In this document: piece after piece, positions 40,101 through 44,636 of the stretch
Numbering within the stretch: position 1 is the stretch's first letter
Layout: each line of letters starts with the position of its first letter
Origin: Bacteroidota bacterium
GTDB lineage: Bacteria > Bacteroidota > Ignavibacteria > Kapaibacteriales > UBA2268
Direction: 5' to 3'
Length of the DNA: 44,636 nt
Assembly: GCA_021780815.1 (NCBI GenBank)
Contig: JAJXYC010000010.1
Location: 1 to 44,636, forward strand
Position numbers and translations under genes: made by a program
The notes under the pieces: generated by a model
Told to the model about the DNA's origin: nothing
Databases searched by the model: none
The model's input: the letters and a program-made list of their open reading frames with translations, nothing else

Positions 40101-40339
40101 CTTTCTTTTTGAATAACTTTTTCAACAAAATAAGGTGTAACTGGTAGAAAATAAATTTTGTCCGCTGAATTTTCGGAAGTTTGCACTGTCGCAATATTTG
40201 GATTAATAAGTATTGTTTCTATATTTTCTTCTTTTAATGCTTTTAATGCTTGTGAGCCTGAGTAATCAAATTCACCAGCTTCTCCAATTTTTAAAGCTCC
40301 TGAGCCAAGCAATAGCACTTTTTTTATTTTTGCTTCCAT
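37121..40339 (-). CDS. carB: Carbamoyl-phosphate synthase large subunit
   Basis: The 1072-aa protein has two homologous ATP-grasp halves ([20 protein letters not shown] near residue 9 and [20 protein letters not shown] near residue 565) and a C-terminal MGS-like allosteric domain ([18 protein letters not shown]). It makes carbamoyl phosphate from ammonia delivered by CarA, bicarbonate and two ATP, feeding pyrimidine and arginine synthesis. The length is normal. The wording [19 protein letters not shown] resembles what I remember of CAD-type enzymes more than the E. coli form. The start overlaps the end of carA by 16 bp. Confidence 0.97.
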   Translation of the reverse strand: [1072 protein letters not shown]

Positions 40340-41403
40340 TTTTTCACCTCATCAATAAAGTTATCAAATAAAAATTCTGTGTCTGTTGGACCACCAGAAG
40401 CCTCCGGGTGAAACTGTACTGAACATATTGGTTTATTTTTATGCTTCAATCCTTCGTTAGAATTATCATTTAAGTTAATAAAATATGGCTCCCATTCTTC
40501 TGAAAGACTACTTTCATCAACTGCAAATCCGTGATTTTGTGTAGTAATATAAGCCCGATTTGTACCAACTTCTAAAACTGGTTGATTATATCCTCTATGA
40601 CCGTACTTTAATTTATATGTTTTTGCTCCACTTGCAAGAGCAAGCAATTGATTGCCTAAACATATCCCAAAAATAGGACGGTCTTCGGTTAAAACAACTT
40701 TCAAGTTATTTATCGGTGATTCACATTGTACCGGATCACCAGGTCCATTAGAAATAAATAAACCGTCATATTCTTCTTTGGTAAAATCATAATCCCATGG
40801 AACTCTTATAATTGTTGTATTCAATTTTAGTAAAGACCTAATAATATTTGCTTTTACACCACAATCTACTAATAAAATCTTATGCTCCCCAGTTCCATAT
40901 ACAACTTTTTCTTTTATACTGACCATATTTACAAGATTATCTTTATTGGGATCCCAAAAATCTATCGGGTGGTCCGCAAATTCTATCTTACCGAGCATTG
41001 CTCCTTTTTCTCTAATTCTTTTGGTTAAAGCTCTACAATCAACATCATAAAGTGCTGGAATTTTATTTTCTTTTAACCAATCAGCAAGGCTCTTTATAGC
41101 ATTCCAGTGGCTGTAATTAAAAGAATAATCTGATATAATTAATCCTGAAATATGTATCTTGTCTGATTCAAAAAAGTTTGGAATACCACCTGTTTCTGAA
41201 TAAACAGGTAATCCATAGTTGCCAATTAAAGGATATGTGAGAACAAGTATTTGACCTTTGTACGATGGATCTGTTAAACTTTCAGGATAACCTACCATTG
41301 CAGTGTTAAAAACCACTTCACCTGCATTAGATCTTTCATACCCGAAAGTCTTCCCGACAATTTCAGTTCCATCCTCCAAAATTAATTTTGCAGTTTTGGA
41401 CAT
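40324..41403 (-). CDS. carA: Carbamoyl-phosphate synthase small subunit (glutaminase)
   Basis: The 359-aa subunit has the N-terminal CPSase domain (EVVFNTAMVGYPESLTDPSY) and a class I glutamine amidotransferase domain with the triad Cys248 (GICLGNQ), His332 and Glu334 (FHPEA). It releases ammonia from glutamine and channels it to CarB. It is first in the carA-carB pair. The 140-bp AT-rich upstream region has a TAATTTTG (41491-41498, minus) but no clear -33 partner. Confidence 0.97.
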   Translation of the reverse strand: MSKTAKLILEDGTEIVGKTFGYERSNAGEVVFNTAMVGYPESLTDPSYKGQILVLTYPLIGNYGLPVYSETGGIPNFFESDKIHISGLIISDYSFNYSHWNAIKSLADWLKENKIPALYDVDCRALTKRIREKGAMLGKIEFADHPIDFWDPNKDNLVNMVSIKEKVVYGTGEHKILLVDCGVKANIIRSLLKLNTTIIRVPWDYDFTKEEYDGLFISNGPGDPVQCESPINNLKVVLTEDRPIFGICLGNQLLALASGAKTYKLKYGHRGYNQPVLEVGTNRAYITTQNHGFAVDESSLSEEWEPYFINLNDNSNEGLKHKNKPICSVQFHPEASGGPTDTEFLFDNFIDEVKKWKQK

Positions 41404-41546
41404 TGTTTTATTTTTATTTTATAATTTTCAAATTACTTAAATATATTTTTTTTATTTTCAATAATCAAAATATATTTTTTACAAATTCTACAAAATTAAG
41501 AATATTCTTTGGTTAAATTGAAAAAGTTTTTTCAATATTTCCGATT

Positions 41547-41586
41547 ATTTCTCCAAATACAACTGAATTCCTCTTCTTTTCACTAA
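41547..41586. repeat. 40-bp direct repeat, downstream copy
   Basis: These 40 bp match 42886-42925 with a single mismatch and lie 19 bp after the stop codon of the DUF1828-like gene. The two copies bracket the two-gene cassette exactly. Confidence 0.9.
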
Positions 41587-41604
41587 ATGCCGAAACAATT
41601 AGGT

Positions 41605-42384
41605 TTAATACGATTTTATATTGTCATTAAAATATTTTTCAATTCTTGGTAAATTATCACCTGAAAGAGATGAAAACTGCTTTTCGCAGACATCTGAAAA
41701 CCGAGCTAAAACCTTTCTGTTAATAGATTCTTGGTCTTCAAAAATTGCTATTGAATGAAATCTTAAATTCCACCTTTCGTATTGCAGTAATGAAATAGTA
41801 ACATCTCTGCATTTATCATCAGTATTAATAGCAAAGATATAAAGAGGTTTAGCCATACCATTAACTCTACAATCAACAGGATATTTTGCTCTTGGGTCAT
41901 TATCAGGATGGTTATAATCAAATTTTATTCTCGAATTATCAATTTTTTCAGAAATGAATTCTCTGAAATCTTGTAGAAATGTTGATTTAACTCTTTCTTT
42001 ACTTAAATAATTAATATCAGAAATTCTAACTAATCCCTGAATATATGAAAATAAAGAATCGCCCCAAGAATCATTTAGTTCTGTTAAAATTGCACCATAC
42101 TTAACCTCTAATTCAAATTGAGAAAGAACATTTGAAATAATTTGTGATCTTGTCCCTTTTTCAATTGTATCAATATCGAGTTCATAACTAAGATGCATAA
42201 AAGTATGTCCTTCATCAGTCAGAATCCATTTCCCATTTTCATATTTCAAAACAATAGAGAAAAAATCACCATCTTCAAATTGAAATGGAGTGAACACTTT
42301 AAATCTATTTGTTCCTTCTTGGTATAAAGAAATATCGGAGGAAACCTTTTTTTGAAATTCGGATTTTATTAATTCAGTATTCAT
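41605..42384 (-). CDS. DUF1828-like protein of unknown function
   Basis: About 259 aa. The N-terminal third (FSIVLKYENGKWILTDEGHTFMHLSYELD) fits my memory of the DUF1828 pattern, a small domain often met in mobile or toxin-antitoxin-like neighbourhoods; the rest is not recognised. The C-terminal part has a D-x(7)-YP-D-x-R stretch and alternating beta strands (KPLYIFAINTDDK) that might be nuclease-like, but no catalytic set is certain. I prefer the ATG at 42384 (AGGA 6 nt upstream) over the one at 42390. It follows the partner gene by a few bases, so the two are one transcription unit. Confidence 0.7.
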   Translation of the reverse strand: MNTELIKSEFQKKVSSDISLYQEGTNRFKVFTPFQFEDGDFFSIVLKYENGKWILTDEGHTFMHLSYELDIDTIEKGTRSQIISNVLSQFELEVKYGAILTELNDSWGDSLFSYIQGLVRISDINYLSKERVKSTFLQDFREFISEKIDNSRIKFDYNHPDNDPRAKYPVDCRVNGMAKPLYIFAINTDDKCRDVTISLLQYERWNLRFHSIAIFEDQESINRKVLARFSDVCEKQFSSLSGDNLPRIEKYFNDNIKSY

Positions 42385-42392
42385 AATCATTC

Positions 42393-42881
42393 CTAACTAA
42401 ATAATGGTTGCATATTTGAATTTGGAAAAGAAACATTGCAATCTTCTGTAAAACATAGCCATGCAGAATGAATATCTGAATATCTATCGGTCGGCTCTGC
42501 AAAATGCTCTGGTTTAAATTGTGAATTTGTTTGATAACGTTCTGTTGCTAAATGAATATGAAAATCATAAAACCTTTCGGTCTTTTCAAGTCTATTCTGG
42601 TGTTGGTGACTTTTACCATTATATCTTTTTAATCTTATTAACATATTAGAATTCGGCTTAATATAACCTAAAATAATTGAGAAATCCAAATGATGATGGA
42701 TACTTTGACGAACCATAATTCTAAATTTACTCCCATCTGGCCGGTCAATATTAAATTCATTTTCTTTATGCCCTTTCTTTTCTTTTGCTTTTGCTAAAAA
42801 ATCTTTAAATTCATGAGGAAATTTCTTCAACTCTTGAATTAAATTCTCAATTTCTTTATCAGTTAAAAAATCTGTTGCCAT
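42393..42881 (-). CDS. Small partner protein of the DUF1828-like cassette
   Basis: I do not firmly recognise this protein. From the ATG at 42881 it has 162 aa; GGAG (42890-42893) lies 8 nt upstream. The open frame extends to 42944, but that extension contains the direct repeat and is unlikely to be translated. It has a charged N-terminal helix region (LTDKEIENLIQELKKFP) and a His-rich core (RQSIHHHLDFSIILGY, HQHQNRLE, YDFHIHLATERY) ending in a Trp/Cys segment. The two-gene arrangement with a DUF1828 protein suggests a toxin-antitoxin or defence-type pair (possibly DUF6978-like), but this is inference. Confidence 0.6.
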   Translation of the reverse strand: MATDFLTDKEIENLIQELKKFPHEFKDFLAKAKEKKGHKENEFNIDRPDGSKFRIMVRQSIHHHLDFSIILGYIKPNSNMLIRLKRYNGKSHQHQNRLEKTERFYDFHIHLATERYQTNSQFKPEHFAEPTDRYSDIHSAWLCFTEDCNVSFPNSNMQPLFS

Positions 42882-42885
42882 TTTT

Positions 42886-42925
42886 ATTTCTCCAAATAAA
42901 ACTGAATTCCTCTTCTTTTCACTAA
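42886..42925. repeat. 40-bp direct repeat, upstream copy
   Basis: Matches 41547-41586 with one mismatch, 1339 bp away. It contains the Shine-Dalgarno site of the first cassette gene. Confidence 0.9.
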
Positions 42926-42944
42926 TCTTCGAAAACTCAACCAA

Positions 42945-43625
42945 CTTCTTTCAAATCCTGCTTCTCAATAAAATAATTGTGTCCATCAAGTAATCTTTCT
43001 TTATTTTCATTTGTATCATTCCTTCATCTGATTCCCATTATCTCCACGTTTGTTCGCTAAATTTCTCCTTTTTTGAATTTTAGCAAATGAATAAATGCAA
43101 AATAAGGAAAAAACATTCTATATCCAAAAATATTTTTGATTATTATATTTTTTTTAATTATTCTTTATTAAATATCTGTAAGATAACCATTTTGCCAGTC
43201 TGAATAATAAGAAAAATAATTAACCTAATTATTAATGCTAAATTAATACTAATATCACCAATACTATAAACTCCTTTATGCCCTTGCTTTTCTTCTTATT
43301 TCTACAAATACAAAATTTTTGGAATATTTATCATTTGAAAATAGGCTGTCCTTATATAAATTCGATGTTATTTTTATCCTTGTTCATTAAAAAGTTCAAA
43401 TTTAACTTTCTAAACATCCAATTTTTTCCGAAATCTTTGCTCTTTTTCTGGCATAATTTTTGATTCTTTTCACCTTTTTGGAGGCATTTTTTAGATGCCT
43501 TTTATGACTTTTTTTTTAATGAACTTTGTTCATTATCCTTGCCTTTTCACTTTGGCACTTTGTTATCAGACAAATGCGATAAGCTGTAATTTTTGCGGAA
43601 TCTAAGTAAATCCCGCAATTTTATC
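42945..43625. other. Intergenic region without a supported gene
   Basis: About 680 bp, very AT-rich. A 61-codon frame at 43278-43463 is almost all Phe/Leu/Ile from T-runs and is not called. A terminator-like hairpin AGGCAT (43482-43487) / ATGCCT (43495-43500) followed by T-runs, and a second inverted repeat AATGAAC/GTTCATT (43518-43534), could end a small plus-strand transcript, but I see no gene to go with them. Confidence 0.5.
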
Positions 43626-43697
43626 CGTAAATTTACGTATTTTTACAAATTAGGTAAATTTACGGATTGTGGAGGTAAATTTACCGTCGTATTTTTG
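43626..43697 (+). promoter_or_regulatory. Promoter overlaid by three palindromic operator-like sites
   Basis: The palindrome GTAAATTTAC occurs at 43627-43636, 43654-43663 and 43675-43684. The first and third extend to perfect 12-bp palindromes. A good Bacteroidota promoter (TTG 43667-43669, 20 nt, TATTTTTG 43690-43697) lies across them: site 3 falls between the -33 and -7 boxes and site 2 just upstream of -33. This is the layout of a repressor operator; the regulator is unknown. Confidence 0.65.
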
Positions 43698-43735
43698 CTT
43701 TTGTAAATTATGCACAATTAAAAAAAGAAAACGTG

Positions 43736-44227
43736 ATGACAGAAAATTTACAAATGAAAAGATACATACCAAGAATTCAAGTGCTAATCGCTCAAGAAAC
43801 TTTGGAATACTCCGATAAACTTCGTGAAATTTTCAAAGATGACCCTGACATTTACTTAATTGGTGTTGTCGCTGACGGCCGTGAATTGGTTTCTTGGATG
43901 CTTAATCGTCAAATCGATATTATTGTTACTGATATGAGCTTGCCGATTATGGACGGCTTGTTTACTATGCAACTAATTTCAAATTTAAATAATAAATCTA
44001 AATTTATTTTCTTTACCGATTATGATGACGAATGGTTAATTCGTAAAGCTATCAATATGGGAGCTGCAGGGTTTGTTTCCCGTAACTCCGAAGATGCCTG
44101 CATCAAAGATGCTATCAAGGTTGTTTATAGAGGCGGCGCTTATATTGATATCGATTCTTTGAAAAAACTTAGCCAATACAATTTGAAAGCTGTTGATATG
44201 AGTAAATTTTCTGAATACCTTACTTAA
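43736..44227 (+). CDS. Stand-alone response-regulator receiver-domain protein
   Basis: 163 aa from the ATG at 43736 (a GTG directly before it is also open). It has a CheY-like receiver domain: phospho-acceptor Asp in IIVTDMSLPIMDG and the NarL-type ending GAAGFVSRNSEDACIKDAIKVVYRGGAYI. No helix-turn-helix follows, since the protein ends about 30 residues later. The acidic pair that binds Mg is QE (VLIAQE) instead of two acids, and the conserved Lys appears to be Arg (FVSRN), so phosphorylation may be altered. Its role is unknown; the promoter with palindromic sites suggests tight control. Confidence 0.82.
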   Translation: MTENLQMKRYIPRIQVLIAQETLEYSDKLREIFKDDPDIYLIGVVADGRELVSWMLNRQIDIIVTDMSLPIMDGLFTMQLISNLNNKSKFIFFTDYDDEWLIRKAINMGAAGFVSRNSEDACIKDAIKVVYRGGAYIDIDSLKKLSQYNLKAVDMSKFSEYLT

Positions 44228-44340
44228 ATTTACTTGTTCTGTTTTTGACTATTTTTCTTTAAAAATAGATGTGTTCTTTGAAAATTGGAAAATCACTAAT
44301 GCGAAAAGTTGCGAAAATTAATTAACAAATTTTATAATTC

Positions 44341-44636
44341 AGAATGACAGATGGAGATTCTTCACTTCGTTCAGAATGACGGATGGAGATTCTTCACTTC
44401 GTTCAGAATGACAGATGGAGATTCTTCACTTCGTCCAGAATGACGGATGGAGATTCTTCACTTCGTCCAGAATGACGGATGGAGATTCTTCACTTCGTTC
44501 AGAATGACGGATGGAGATTCTTCACTTCGTTCAGAATGACAGATGGAGATTCTTCACTTCGTTCAGAATGACAGATGGAGATTCTTCACTTCGTTCAGAA
44601 TGACAGATGGAGATTCTTCACTTCGTTCAGAATGAC
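44341..44636. repeat. 32-bp tandem repeat array, open at right edge
   Basis: AGAATGAC recurs at exact 32-bp steps from 44341 to 44629, giving nine full units and a partial one cut by the window edge. Units vary only at A/G in GAC(A/G)GATGG and at T/C in CGT(T/C)CAG. The unit resembles the REP-like elements elsewhere in the window (AGAATGAC end, GATTCTTC) but is here in tandem. Confidence 0.92.

Noticed and set aside
42882-42944. N-terminal extension of the partner protein of the DUF1828-like gene
   Set aside because: The extension lies over the 40-bp direct repeat, and a GGAG at correct distance supports the ATG at 42881.
43278-43463. 61-codon plus-strand frame
   Set aside because: Composition is almost entirely Phe/Leu/Ile/Asn from T-rich DNA, with no ribosome-binding site.

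Overview
The window is AT-rich DNA from an uncultured-looking member of the Bacteroidota / Chlorobi-Ignavibacteria (FCB) group. Three things point there: several secreted proteins end in type IX secretion (T9SS) sorting domains, the candidate promoters fit the TTG-N19/20-TAnnTTTG pattern of that group, and Shine-Dalgarno sites are mostly weak. No rRNA, tRNA, transposase or integrase was recognised.

Region 1 (1-16.8 kb, all read on the minus strand) is a complete type V-A CRISPR-Cas locus. An operon cas12a - second Cas12-family effector - cas4 - cas1 - cas2 runs straight into a leader and a very long array. I count 119 repeats of 36 bp and 118 full spacers, and the array runs off the left edge. 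The second effector (1061 aa) starts 6 bp after cas12a. It keeps all three RuvC acidic residues and a four-cysteine zinc ribbon, and fits best in the RNA-triggered Cas12a2 / Cas12a3 group. One array therefore probably arms a DNA-cutting Cas12a and an RNA-activated, probably abortive, nuclease. The spacer record contains a duplicated block, an exactly repeated spacer and several near-identical pairs, suggesting repeated encounters with evolving targets.

Region 2 (17.3-25.6 kb) is housekeeping metabolism: pyruvate phosphate dikinase with a lysine-rich tail (minus), then on the plus strand a phosphoglucose/phosphomannose isomerase and a mannose-1-phosphate guanylyltransferase (GDP-mannose supply). 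A four-gene 2-oxoacid:ferredoxin oxidoreductase operon follows and closes with a strong terminator.

Region 3 (25.6-35.5 kb) is an accessory block of exported proteins: a cysteine-rich protein, an Asp-box propeller protein, a metalloprotease-like protein and two further T9SS cargo proteins. It is built from shared modules. A roughly 360 bp 5' segment occurs twice, a 226 bp 3' segment encoding the sorting domain occurs twice, and REP-like palindromic elements sit between genes. An 8-bp tandem repeat separates the likely start codon of the metalloprotease from its body and leaves the two out of frame.

Region 4 (35.5-44.6 kb) holds queE and an exonuclease III gene (plus), carA-carB (minus) and an unrecognised two-gene cassette (a DUF1828-like protein and a small partner) flanked by 40-bp direct repeats. 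It ends with a stand-alone receiver-domain protein whose promoter is overlaid by palindromic operator-like sites, and a 32-bp tandem repeat running off the right edge.

All calls come from reading the sequence. Family names rest on motifs and remembered family features; no database search was possible.
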